Shown here in pieces: positions 34,742 through 43,178 of a DNA stretch of 64,000 bases (its first letter is position 1; each line of letters starts with the position of its first letter). The position numbers were made by a program, and so were the translations under genes. The notes below the pieces were generated by a model. That model had not been told where the DNA came from and made no database searches. It was given only the letters and a program-made list of their open reading frames with translations. The DNA is from Candidatus Geothrix odensensis (GTDB lineage: Bacteria > Acidobacteriota > Holophagae > Holophagales > Holophagaceae), in assembly GCA_016714685.1 (NCBI GenBank), contig JADKCH010000001.1, forward strand, positions 248,001 to 312,000, read 5' to 3'.

Positions 34742-36676
34742 CTAAACCCCCGTCGAATCCAGATCCGCCACCTCCCCCGCCAAGCCTGACCGCTTGCGCA
34801 GGGAAGGGGGGAACTCGATGCGGAAGCGGGTGCCGGCGCCGGGTTCGGATTCCACCTGGATCTGCCCGCCGTGGGCGGCGACGATGTTGGCGACCATGGA
34901 CAGCCCGAGGCCCGTGCCCTTGCCCGCCTCCTTGGTGGTGAAGAAGGGCTCGAAGAGCCGCTGCCGCACCTCCTCCCCCATGCCGCAGCCGCTGTCCCTC
35001 ACCTCGAGGCAGGCCCCGTCGCCGGCCCGGCAGGTCCGCAGCAGGAGCTGCCCGCCATCGGGCATGGCATCGCGGGCGTTCAGGCCCAGGTTCACCAGCA
35101 CCTGCTGCAGCTTGACCGGCTCGCCGAACAGCAGGGGGAGGTCGGGGGCGAGCTCCGTCTCGATCCGGATGGACCTTCCCAGCACCCGCTGCAGCAGCTC
35201 GGTCGCCTCCAGCACGACGACGTTCAGGCTCAGCTGCTCCCGGCGGCCCAGGTCAGGTCGGCTGAAGTCCATGAGGGCGCGGAGGACTTCCGCGCACTTG
35301 ATGGTGGCGCCCTCGGCCGCATGGAGGTGCGGCTGCAACTCGGGGTGGGCTTCGAGGAGGGTCTGGCAGATGGTGATCTGGCCCAGCACCATGGTCAGCT
35401 GGTTGTTCACGTCGTGGACGATGCCCGGGGCCAGCATCCCCACTGAGTCCACGCGCTGGCTGTGCTCCACCTGATGCAGCAGGCGCTCCCGCTCGCGGTC
35501 GGCGCGGCCCGCCAGGCGCAGCTTCTCGCCGACGCGCTGCAGCTCCCAGATGTCGGAATCGAAGTCCACGGGCTCGGCGGAATCCCCGGGGGACGAGGCC
35601 GCCGACTCGGCCAGCTGGCTCATGGGCCGCACCACGCGCTTGTGGAGGTCCAGCATGGTCCAGGCCACGCCGAGGACCGCGGCCAGGGCCAGGAGGAAGG
35701 TGAAGACCGCGAAGCGCCGCTGGCCGGGAAAGAGATCCTCCTTTGGGATGGCCATGTGGAGGTTCATGCGGGGCTCGCCCTTGGCGGCGTAGGTGCCGGA
35801 GGCGCTCACGTAGGACTTGCCCGCCTCCAGGAAGGCCAGCCCCGCGCCCACTGGCGCCGCCACGGCACCCTTCAGCAGGTCGCCCTGGGGGCCCGGTGAA
35901 AGGGAGGCCAGGTGGTTGCGGAACCGGGCGCCCTGATCCAGCATCCCGGGCTGGTGCGGGGGCACCAGAAGGCGCCCCGCGAGGTCTGTGGCGATCATCC
36001 GGGCTCCCGGAGTGGGCCGATTCGCCCAGATCAGGTGGGTCAGCTCCTCCAGAGAGACATCCACGCCGATGACACCCAGGAGGCTCCCCTGTGCGTTGCG
36101 GACAGGGATCGTGAAGGTGAACCCGGCCACGGCGGAGGTGTAGTACCGGTAGGCTTCCGGAGTCCAGGCCGGGGCCGTCTGGGCCGCCCCGAAGCGATAC
36201 CAGTGGCGTTCGCGGGCCTCGTAGACCTCCCGACCGTCGATGGGACCAGGCACCCAGCGGCCCTGCTGCACCAGGTAGCGCCTGGGGTTCCGGCCGCCCT
36301 TGAAGAGCACCAGGTTCCAGGCCCCGTCCTTGCGCACGACGCAGGCGGAATCCCCGTCCTCGCGGCTGAGGATGAGGTTGGTGATGATGGCGCCTTCCTC
36401 CAGGAAGGGGATGACGCTCTGGAGGCTGGTCGGACCGTCCAGGCGGCCCTCTTCGCGGGTCCACCAGAGGCCGAAGGCGATGCCCGTCTCCTCGGCCCGC
36501 TGGAATTCCCGGGTGATGATCTGCTGGACCTGGGCCAGGGAGCCCTCGGCGCGGGCCTGGCCCTGGGTCTCCACGGAGTGGACGAGCCCCCACCACCACA
36601 GGCCGAAGATGGCCAGGGCGCAAAGTGTGGTCAGAAGGATCGACTTCCAGAGAACCATGCTCTTCAGCCGGGACAT
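34742..36676 (-). CDS. Membrane sensor histidine kinase with extracytoplasmic Cache-like domain
   Basis: 644 residues. An N-terminal helix (ILLTTLCALAIFGLWWWG), a large periplasmic region (about 35-325) with a Cache-like strand RNAQGSLLGVIGVDVSLEEL, and a second helix (FAVFTFLLALAAVLGVAW). The kinase core has the phosphoacceptor His in APGIVHDVNNQLTMVLGQ, N-box LVNLGLNARDAMPDGG, DSGCGMGEE and GKGTGLGLSMV. No response regulator lies next to it. The gene has a strongly AT-rich upstream region. Confidence 0.9.
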   Translation of the reverse strand: MSRLKSMVLWKSILLTTLCALAIFGLWWWGLVHSVETQGQARAEGSLAQVQQIITREFQRAEETGIAFGLWWTREEGRLDGPTSLQSVIPFLEEGAIITNLILSREDGDSACVVRKDGAWNLVLFKGGRNPRRYLVQQGRWVPGPIDGREVYEARERHWYRFGAAQTAPAWTPEAYRYYTSAVAGFTFTIPVRNAQGSLLGVIGVDVSLEELTHLIWANRPTPGARMIATDLAGRLLVPPHQPGMLDQGARFRNHLASLSPGPQGDLLKGAVAAPVGAGLAFLEAGKSYVSASGTYAAKGEPRMNLHMAIPKEDLFPGQRRFAVFTFLLALAAVLGVAWTMLDLHKRVVRPMSQLAESAASSPGDSAEPVDFDSDIWELQRVGEKLRLAGRADRERERLLHQVEHSQRVDSVGMLAPGIVHDVNNQLTMVLGQITICQTLLEAHPELQPHLHAAEGATIKCAEVLRALMDFSRPDLGRREQLSLNVVVLEATELLQRVLGRSIRIETELAPDLPLLFGEPVKLQQVLVNLGLNARDAMPDGGQLLLRTCRAGDGACLEVRDSGCGMGEEVRQRLFEPFFTTKEAGKGTGLGLSMVANIVAAHGGQIQVESEPGAGTRFRIEFPPSLRKRSGLAGEVADLDSTGV

Positions 36677-36934
36677 TCCAATGGCCTCCCTGGGAAACGG
36701 ATCCTTACTCTCCAGGCTCCTGATTCCTTCAGGTCCACGGTGGTCAGGTACTCATTCCAGGCTAGCAAAATGGAACAGAAAAAAGATGGAAAATTGAGAA
36801 AGATTTCCAAATGTGATTTCTGCCTAATGCGAATTTATCCTTTTTTGAATGCAATATTTATAGATTGATATCGACACATGGATCGATCCGCCTGCCGCCA
36901 AGTGTCATCAAGGCGACCAATCCCCTCGGTGGAG
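36677..36934. other. AT-rich intergenic stretch
   Basis: A 258-bp gap between the kinase gene and the M29-like gene, both read leftwards. About 100 bp in the middle (36770-36870) is strikingly A/T-rich against the GC-rich surroundings and has several TATAAT-like strings on the minus strand. Probably the kinase promoter. No open frame or repeat is seen. Confidence 0.5.
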
Positions 36935-38083
36935 TCAGAATCCCACGGCGTACTCGCCATCCCGCATGAGCGCGACCGCGCTGCCATCGGCCATGGTGAG
37001 GTCCACGCTCAGGACCTTCACGTCCGGCTGCGTCTCAGGGACGTAGACACGGTCGATGTGGATGACCGCGTCGGGGCCGGAGAACTGCGCGGGCCCAACC
37101 TGGCCGCCGAAGTGGTCGCTGCGGCCGAAAGCCAGGTGCAGGCCCAGCTTCTCGTCCAGCAGGATCTCGCCGATGGGCTTCACCCCGAAGGCGGCGAGCA
37201 CGCCCAGGCCCAGCTCGGCCAGGTTGCCGTAGGCGGGCTCCTTGGCAAGCAGGGCGGCCTCCTCGCGGGACTTCGGCCCTTCGCTGATCACCTCCAGGGC
37301 CAGGTTCGCCACGATGCGGTAGCGCACGATCTCGGCGCCGAACTGCACGGGCATCACGCCCGCCGTGCGGCTGGGATCCTCAGGCAGCTCACCCTCGTAA
37401 GGCACGATGTAGGCCTCGCCGGAGGGCAGGTTGCCGGCCACGCCAGGGGTGGGCAGGAGACCGCCGGAGGCATGGCCCGTACGGTGGCGCAGGTCCACGT
37501 GCAGGGCGCAGGACCCCGCGGGGGTGTCGAACCGGAAGTCCGCTCCCTCGGCACGGTCCAGCAGATCCTTCAGCAGGTTCACGCGACGATTCACCTCGGT
37601 GTAGTCCAGCCGCAGGGCGGGGATCATGTCCGCCCGGAAGCCCGGCATGGTGGCGGCGCGGATGGGGTGCTTCTTCGCGGCCAGCTTCAAGGGGGCCGTG
37701 GCCGAGAACTTGGTGATGGCGATGAGGATGGGGTGTGTGGCGTAGAGGTCGGCGAAGCTGATGGAGGCCGCTGGTTCCAGCGCCTCGGCGGAGGGCAGGG
37801 GGCCACCTGAGTGGAGCCAGGCGCGCTCCGGCAGGTCCCCATTGTTGGTGTGGACATTGGGATAGACCACCAGATGTGTATCCAGGCCCAGCTCGGAGCG
37901 GTGGGCCCGGAGCTCCTCCACCCACGCGGCGGCGATGGCGCGGCGCTCGGCCCAGGTCGGCTCATCGGGTATCCGAGCATCGGGCAGGTCCACCAGGATG
38001 GCCAGCGCCTTCTCGCCTGGCCGGGGTTGGAACACCCGCCGCACCAGGGCCACCAGTTCCGAACCGCTCAACTGCTCGCTCAT
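36935..38083 (-). CDS. M29-like aminopeptidase family protein
   Basis: About 382 residues. The C-terminal half has PTPGVAGNLPSGEAYIVPYEG, NLAELGLGV and LHLAFGRSDHFGG, which resemble the metal-ligand segments of family M29 (aminopeptidase T/PepS): Glu, Glu, then His in an AFG context. Not every ligand can be confirmed by eye. ATG 38083 was chosen because GGAGG lies 5 bases before it. Single gene, downstream of the HEAT-repeat gene with about 60 bp between them. Confidence 0.65.
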   Translation of the reverse strand: MSEQLSGSELVALVRRVFQPRPGEKALAILVDLPDARIPDEPTWAERRAIAAAWVEELRAHRSELGLDTHLVVYPNVHTNNGDLPERAWLHSGGPLPSAEALEPAASISFADLYATHPILIAITKFSATAPLKLAAKKHPIRAATMPGFRADMIPALRLDYTEVNRRVNLLKDLLDRAEGADFRFDTPAGSCALHVDLRHRTGHASGGLLPTPGVAGNLPSGEAYIVPYEGELPEDPSRTAGVMPVQFGAEIVRYRIVANLALEVISEGPKSREEAALLAKEPAYGNLAELGLGVLAAFGVKPIGEILLDEKLGLHLAFGRSDHFGGQVGPAQFSGPDAVIHIDRVYVPETQPDVKVLSVDLTMADGSAVALMRDGEYAVGF

Positions 38084-38146
38084 GCTGTCCTCCAACCGGG
38101 AGGATGCCGTGACCTTCGCAGGCTGTCGAGCCGGGAGGTGGCCGAT

Positions 38147-40081
38147 TCAGCCCTGGGTCTTCTGAGCCAGGGTGCGGGCGGCGGCCTGCAGGTGGGCGAG
38201 GTCCTCGGTGGGCACGGTGCCGGAGGGCCGCTTCTCATGCAGCGTCTCCTGGACCAGGTTGGCGAAATCCACCCAGGAGGGCCGGTGTTCCAGGTGCAGG
38301 GCCACCAGGGCGTCCCCGAGCCGGCGGCGCAGCGGCCAGGAAGGCTGGCGGGCATTCCACGCGGCCCGGACCGCCACGTCCAGGGCATGGGTCTGGGTCA
38401 GCGGCAGCGGCTGCTGGGCCGTGGCGTGGGCCCGGGCCAGGGCCTCGACCGCCAGGGTGTGGAGCTCTGGGGAATTCAGATCACCGGCCTTGGCGCAGAG
38501 GGCGATGGCCCCGGCGGGATCGCCCAGGTCACGCAGGGCCTGGGCCAGGGCCACCTGGATCCGGGCGTTCTGCCCGGAGTGGAGCAGCGTCAGGAGCGGG
38601 TCCACGGCCTGGGGCGAGCCCAGGGCTCCGAGGGTTTCCAGGGCGGCCATCAGGACCGCCTCCTGGGGTTCGGCGGCCACCAGCTCCAGGAGCTGAGGCA
38701 CCAGCGCGTCCAGCTGGTGCATGGCGATGAAGCGCAGCCCCACCTTGATCTCCTCGGGGTCGGCCAGGGCCAGGCGTTCCCGGGCCAGCCCTTCGGGATC
38801 CGGCAGCTGGCCCAGGTGCCAGAGGGCCCGCTGGGCCAGGTCCGCGATGGGATCCCGGCGCAGCTTCAGGAGCGTGGCCCGCAGCGCCGGGTCCCGCCGC
38901 TCGCCCAGCACCTCCAGGGCCGCCACCCGCAGGGCGCCGTCCGGCTCCTGCACGAGCAGGTCGAGGAGGTCCTCCGCCGTCACCGGCACGAGCCGCGCCA
39001 GCGCCGAGGCGACCCCGGCCCGGCCGGTGTTGCGGCGCAGGCACTCGGCCAGGGGGTTTAGCAATCGCTGGGGGTCGATGAAGCCCTGGTCGGCCAGGTC
39101 CGCCAGCCCCTGGGAGGTGGCATCGAGCGCGAACTCCAGGCGCCGGGCCCGCTGGGCGGCCTGCTCGCCGGCCTGGCCCAGGTGCCGGGCAAGGTGGGCC
39201 GGCTTCTCGTCCTGGCAGGCCACCAGGGTGCCCAGCAGGAAGGCATCGAAGAGTCCGGGCTCGCCATCGCGGATCGTGCGCACCGCGCTCTGGACCCGCT
39301 CGGGCTGGTCGGAGCCCAGGTCCACGGCAACGGCGGGATCCCTGGCCTCCCAGCGCTGGGCCAACAACTGGATGACCTGGGCCTGCACCTCCGGCCGGGC
39401 CATGGAGCGGAAGGTCGTGAGCTGAGTGCGCACGTCCCGGTCCGCCATGGCGTCCTGGTGGGCCTCCTCCAGGAGCTCGAGCAGGCAATCCGCGGCCTCC
39501 GCCGACTGGATCTGTCCAAGCAGGCGGAGGGCGTGGCGGTACACCAGCAGATCCGGGTGGCTGGCCAGGGTCCGGATGGGCTCCAGGGCCTCCGGGTTGA
39601 GGAGCTTGGCCAGCTGGTGGGCGCCCTCGTTGGCGTCGGCGGGCTGGGCGCTGCCCTGGAGCAGCCGCGCGAAGTGGTGGTGGAAGGCCTCGGTGGGATC
39701 GGATTCACGCAGCACGAGGTCGAGGATGTCCCGGAAGGGCTGGGTGGCCCGGGTCTGGGACAGCTCCCGGAGGGCCGCCAGGCCCTCCGGCGTGGCGATG
39801 CGGCCCAGGGCCCTGGCCCCGGATTCGAAGATGGCCGGATCCTTCTCGTGGCGGAGCAGGCGGCTGGTGACCGGGATCCACTCGGGCCAGGGATGGTAGA
39901 AGCTGGCCTCCAGCACCAGCTGGCGCATGGCGGCGGGGCAGGAGGCCTTGAGGACGCGCTCGGCGAGCTCAGGCACGGCGCCGCGACCCACGTCGGCGAG
40001 GGTGCGGAAGAAGGCCAGCTGATCCCCCCGCCAGGTCGGATCAAGACGATCCAGGAACATCTCGAAGGGATTCTGCCTCAT
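38147..40081 (-). CDS. HEAT-repeat protein
   Basis: 644 residues of alpha-helical repeats of about 30-35 residues, for example DGALRVAALEVLGERRDPAL and EAVLMAALETLGALGSPQAV, without signal peptide or membrane helix. These form a solenoid for protein binding. A PilZ-domain gene lies 28 bp upstream on the same strand, so a c-di-GMP-responsive pair is plausible. The start MRQNPFEMFLDRL was chosen because upstream residues are of low quality and GGGAAGC precedes the ATG. Confidence 0.82.
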   Translation of the reverse strand: MRQNPFEMFLDRLDPTWRGDQLAFFRTLADVGRGAVPELAERVLKASCPAAMRQLVLEASFYHPWPEWIPVTSRLLRHEKDPAIFESGARALGRIATPEGLAALRELSQTRATQPFRDILDLVLRESDPTEAFHHHFARLLQGSAQPADANEGAHQLAKLLNPEALEPIRTLASHPDLLVYRHALRLLGQIQSAEAADCLLELLEEAHQDAMADRDVRTQLTTFRSMARPEVQAQVIQLLAQRWEARDPAVAVDLGSDQPERVQSAVRTIRDGEPGLFDAFLLGTLVACQDEKPAHLARHLGQAGEQAAQRARRLEFALDATSQGLADLADQGFIDPQRLLNPLAECLRRNTGRAGVASALARLVPVTAEDLLDLLVQEPDGALRVAALEVLGERRDPALRATLLKLRRDPIADLAQRALWHLGQLPDPEGLARERLALADPEEIKVGLRFIAMHQLDALVPQLLELVAAEPQEAVLMAALETLGALGSPQAVDPLLTLLHSGQNARIQVALAQALRDLGDPAGAIALCAKAGDLNSPELHTLAVEALARAHATAQQPLPLTQTHALDVAVRAAWNARQPSWPLRRRLGDALVALHLEHRPSWVDFANLVQETLHEKRPSGTVPTEDLAHLQAAARTLAQKTQG

Positions 40082-40109
40082 GGCCGGAGCTTCCCGCTGC
40101 TGCCCATGC

Positions 40110-40484
40110 CTACTCCCGCGCCAGTGCGGAGGAGACATGACCGGCGATGAGTTCCCGGACGAACGGCGTGATGTCCTGGAACTCGACTCCGATGAGGACG
40201 TAGCCCGTGGTCTTCCCCGCCACCTTGCCCAGCATCCTCAGGATGGTGGCGGTCAGGGGCACGAAGGGCAGGTCGGGGTGATCGAGCACCAGGAACTCGA
40301 TGGCGTCGCCCACGTCCAGGTGGGCGGCCTCATGGAGCTGCACTTCCAGGCCACAGCCGCCAGCGCTGAGGTTGGCCAGGCTCGCGTCGAGGATGTCGGC
40401 ATCCTTCGTCCTGAACCGGACGCCGTAGTCGCCACTGGTGGTGCTCAGCCGCGGGTACCTCCGCTTGTCCTCTTCCTTGGTCAT
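40110..40484 (-). CDS. PilZ-domain c-di-GMP receptor
   Basis: 124 residues, a single PilZ domain. The c-di-GMP motif is split as usual: KRRYPRL (RxxxR) near the N-terminus and NLSAGGCGLEV (D/NxSxxG) about 30 residues on. A beta-barrel core (ILRMLGKVAGKTTGYVLIGVEF) follows. The binding residues are intact. It is followed at 28 bp by the HEAT-repeat gene and is divergent from mtgA. Confidence 0.85.
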   Translation of the reverse strand: MTKEEDKRRYPRLSTTSGDYGVRFRTKDADILDASLANLSAGGCGLEVQLHEAAHLDVGDAIEFLVLDHPDLPFVPLTATILRMLGKVAGKTTGYVLIGVEFQDITPFVRELIAGHVSSALARE

Positions 40485-40581
40485 GCCGGCGGTTCTCCAG
40501 GCCCCGATCCCGCGGAGGCGTGGCTCCGTGGGATCCGATGCAGACCTATCGGCCCCGGGGCTGGCAGACTGAATTGCAGGC

Positions 40582-41316
40582 ATGGGATGGGACGGAATGG
40601 CGAAGCAGAAACGGGGATGGAAGCGGCGGATCCTGGTGGGGCTGGGCTGGGCCCTGGGCCTTTTTCTTGCGTTGAACATCATCCTGGTCCTGGTGTTCCG
40701 GTTCGTGCCGGTGCCTGCCTCGGGGTTGATGGTGCAGCGGCGGGTGGAGTCCTGGTCCAGTGACAAGCCCTATGTGTCGCGCCACCGCTGGGTGCCGCTG
40801 GAGGAGATCGCCCCCAGCCTGGGCGTGGCGGTGATCGCGGCCGAGGACCAGACCTTCACCGACCACTTCGGCTTCGACTGGCAGGCCATCGAGAAGGCGG
40901 TGCAGCACAACGAGAAGAGCCGCCGCAAGCGGGGCGCCTCCACGGTGTCGCAGCAGACGGCGAAGAACCTCTTCCTGTGGAACAGCCGCTCCTGGACGCG
41001 GAAGGGCCTGGAGGCCTGGTTCACCCTGCTCATCGAGGCCGGCTGGTCCAAGAAGCGGATCCTGGAGGTCTACCTGAACATCGTGGAATTCGGCGATGGC
41101 ATCTATGGCGCCGAGGCCGCCGCGCGCACCTACTTCGGCAAGCCCGCCAAGCGCCTGACGCCCTCGGAGGCGGCCCTCCTGGCGGCGGTGCTCCCGAATC
41201 CCCGCAAGTTCAAGGTGAACGCCCCCAGCGAGTACATCCGCGGGCGGCAGGCCTGGATCCTCAACCAGATGCGCCAGCTCGGCGGAGATCAGGTGGTGAA
41301 GGACCTGGAAGCCTGA
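40582..41316 (+). CDS. mtgA: Monofunctional peptidoglycan glycosyltransferase
   Basis: 244 residues of GT51. An N-terminal membrane anchor (ILVGLGWALGLFLALNIILVLVF) leads to the catalytic motif VIAAEDQTFTDHFGFDWQAI with the essential Glu, then KRGASTVSQQTAKNLFLW and ILEVYLNIVEFGDGIYG. It polymerises lipid II into glycan strands. There is no transpeptidase domain. ATG 40582 is used; 40597 is an alternative with a closer purine run. Confidence 0.93.
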   Translation: MGWDGMAKQKRGWKRRILVGLGWALGLFLALNIILVLVFRFVPVPASGLMVQRRVESWSSDKPYVSRHRWVPLEEIAPSLGVAVIAAEDQTFTDHFGFDWQAIEKAVQHNEKSRRKRGASTVSQQTAKNLFLWNSRSWTRKGLEAWFTLLIEAGWSKKRILEVYLNIVEFGDGIYGAEAAARTYFGKPAKRLTPSEAALLAAVLPNPRKFKVNAPSEYIRGRQAWILNQMRQLGGDQVVKDLEA

Positions 41317-41364
41317 GTCTCCACCGGGGTGCTGGATGGACCTTGGTCACGATTACCGACCTGC

Positions 41365-41393
41365 TGGTTTCCAGATCTGGCGCGGGGTATAGA
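41365..41393 (+). promoter_or_regulatory. Candidate promoter for mdh
   Basis: TATAGA at 41388 with a weak -35 (TGGTTT) 17 bp upstream, 30 bp before the mdh ATG. AGGAGG-like ribosome-binding site follows. Confidence 0.4.
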
Positions 41394-41422
41394 ATGGGCC
41401 AAATCTCCCAGGAGGATCGAGT

Positions 41423-42410
41423 ATGAAGACCCCCGTTCGCGTGGCCGTCACCGGCGCCGCCGGTCAGATCGGATACAGCCTGCTCTTCCGCATCGCCAGC
41501 GGCGCGATGCTTGGCGAGGACCAGCCCGTGATCCTCCAGCTGCTGGAGATCACCCCGGCCCTGAAGGCGCTCAACGGCGTCGTCATGGAATTGAATGACT
41601 GCGCCTTCCCGCTGCTGGCCGGCATCGTCATCTCCGACGATCCCATGGTGGCCTTCAAGGATGCCGACTACGCCCTGCTGGTGGGCGCCCTGCCGCGCAA
41701 GGCCGGCATGGAGCGCGCCGACCTGCTGAACGCCAATGGCGGCATCTTCAAGCCCCAGGGCCACGCCCTGAGCGAGGTGGCCAGCCGCAACGTGAAGGTG
41801 CTGGTGGTGGGCAACCCCGCCAACACGAACGCCTTCATCGCCCTGTCCAACGCCCCCAAGCTGAAGGCCACCCAGTTTCCACGCCATGGTGCGCCTGGAC
41901 CACAACCGCGCCATCTCGCAGCTGGCGGAAAAGACGGGCAAGCCCGTCACCGCCATCAAGAACATGACCATCTGGGGCAACCACAGCGTCACCCAGTTCC
42001 CCGACCTCTACCACGCCACCGTGGATGGCAAGAACGCCTACGACCTGGTCAATGACCACGCCTGGTACGAGACGAGCTACATCCCCACGGTCGCCAAGCG
42101 CGGCGCCGCCATCATCGAGGCCCGCGGTCTGAGCAGCGCCGCCAGCGCCGCCAACGCCGCCATCGACCACATGAAGAGCTGGGCCCTGGGCACCCCCGAG
42201 GGCGAGTGGACCAGCATGGCCTTCGTCTCCGATGGCAGCTATGGCGTGCCCGAGGGCCTGGTCTACGGCTTCCCCGTCACCGTGAAGAACGGCCAGGTGG
42301 AGATCGTCAAGGGCCTGGAGATCAACGCCTTCAGCCGCGCCAAGATGGACGCCACCGCCAAGGAACTCGACGAAGAGCGCCAGGCAGTGAAGCAGCTGGG
42401 CCTCATCTAG
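41423..42410 (+). pseudogene. mdh: Malate dehydrogenase, single frameshift near 41877
   Basis: Oxidises malate to oxaloacetate with NAD in the TCA cycle. The first frame gives VRVAVTGAAGQIGYSLLF, LLVGALPRKAGMERADLL and VLVVGNPANTNAFIAL; the second gives MVRLDHNRAISQLAEKTG, MTIWGNHSVTQFPDL and GVPEGLVYGFPVTV. The junction CCCAGTTTCCACGCC has one T too many: removing it restores TQFHAMVRLDHNRA, the family sequence. The joined protein is about 328 residues, normal for the cytosolic-type Mdh of this group. Since the enzyme is usually essential, a base-calling error in the T run is likely. Confidence 0.85.
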
Positions 42411-42433
42411 CCCGGTCGCGCCAGACCAGACCA

Positions 42434-42463
42434 CGCAGGGGGGCGACCCCCTGCGTTTTTTTT
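42434..42463 (+). terminator. Rho-independent terminator after mdh
   Basis: CGCAGGGGG and CCCCCTGCG form a strong hairpin followed by eight T residues, starting about 25 bp after the mdh stop. Confidence 0.9.
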
Positions 42464-42634
42464 GGGTTCATCCGCTTTCCGCTCTCCCGGCATCCCCGTC
42501 GCCCCCATGCTCCCTCCCGCGCCTGGCCGGGCGGGGGCCCTCACCGGCGACCGGCCCAGGGGGTCGGCCCCTGGGTTTCCAGGTGGCATCCGCCTGGGCT
42601 TGACCTATGTTGAGTCAACAGCCGGAGGTGGACC

Positions 42635-42850
42635 ATGATGAGTCCCGTGGAACGGCGTCAGACGTGGAGCAGGATCGTCGGGGTGGAACGGCGGGCCGCG
42701 CCGATGCCGGTCCTGGATGGGCACCCCCTTCCGGATCCCACCCGGCTCGAGGACGAGGACTTCCTCGAGGCCCGGAGGCAGCGCGAACGGGACCGGGAGA
42801 TGGCCCTGGCGCACATGGAGCGTTGGCACGATCCCACACGCTTCGATTAG
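42635..42850 (+). CDS. Small hypothetical protein (71 aa)
   Basis: 71 residues, highly charged (RLEDEDFLEARRQRERDREM), no membrane segment, family unknown. GGAGG precedes the ATG by 6 bases. It sits 57 bp ahead of the MoaD-like gene on the same strand, so it may be part of the same transcript. Confidence 0.5.
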   Translation: MMSPVERRQTWSRIVGVERRAAPMPVLDGHPLPDPTRLEDEDFLEARRQRERDREMALAHMERWHDPTRFD

Positions 42851-42907
42851 CCTGTCTTGACAGGAAGAGCGGCCGGAGGGACAGTGGCGGGGCCCTCCCG
42901 GATTCCC

Positions 42908-43177
42908 ATGCCCCGCGTCGCATTCACCCGCAACCTCCAGCGCCACGTGGCTTGCCCGCCCTGCGCGGTGGCGGGCGCGACGGTAGGCGAGAGCCTGGCG
43001 GCGGCCTTCGCCCTCTACCCGAGGCTCCGGGGCTACGTCCTGGATGAGCACGGCGCGCTGCGGTTCCACATGTCCATCTACGTGGATGGCGTGCCCATCG
43101 CGGACCGCAAGGGGCTCGCCGACCCCGTGCCCGAGGGGGCCGAGATCTTCGTCATGCAGGCCCTGTCCGGAGGCTGA
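42908..43177 (+). CDS. MoaD/ThiS-like sulfur carrier protein
   Basis: 89 residues with a ubiquitin-like beta-grasp layout: GATVGESLAAAFALYPRL, VLDEHGALRFHMSIYVDG, DPVPEGAEIFVMQALSGG. It ends in Gly-Gly, the activated terminus of MoaD, ThiS and Urm1. No MoaE, ThiG or E1-like gene is nearby. The next gene, one base downstream, encodes a BNR/sialidase-like beta-propeller. The pairing suggests joint function, but I know of no defined role. Confidence 0.78.
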   Translation: MPRVAFTRNLQRHVACPPCAVAGATVGESLAAAFALYPRLRGYVLDEHGALRFHMSIYVDGVPIADRKGLADPVPEGAEIFVMQALSGG

Positions 43178-43178
43178 G

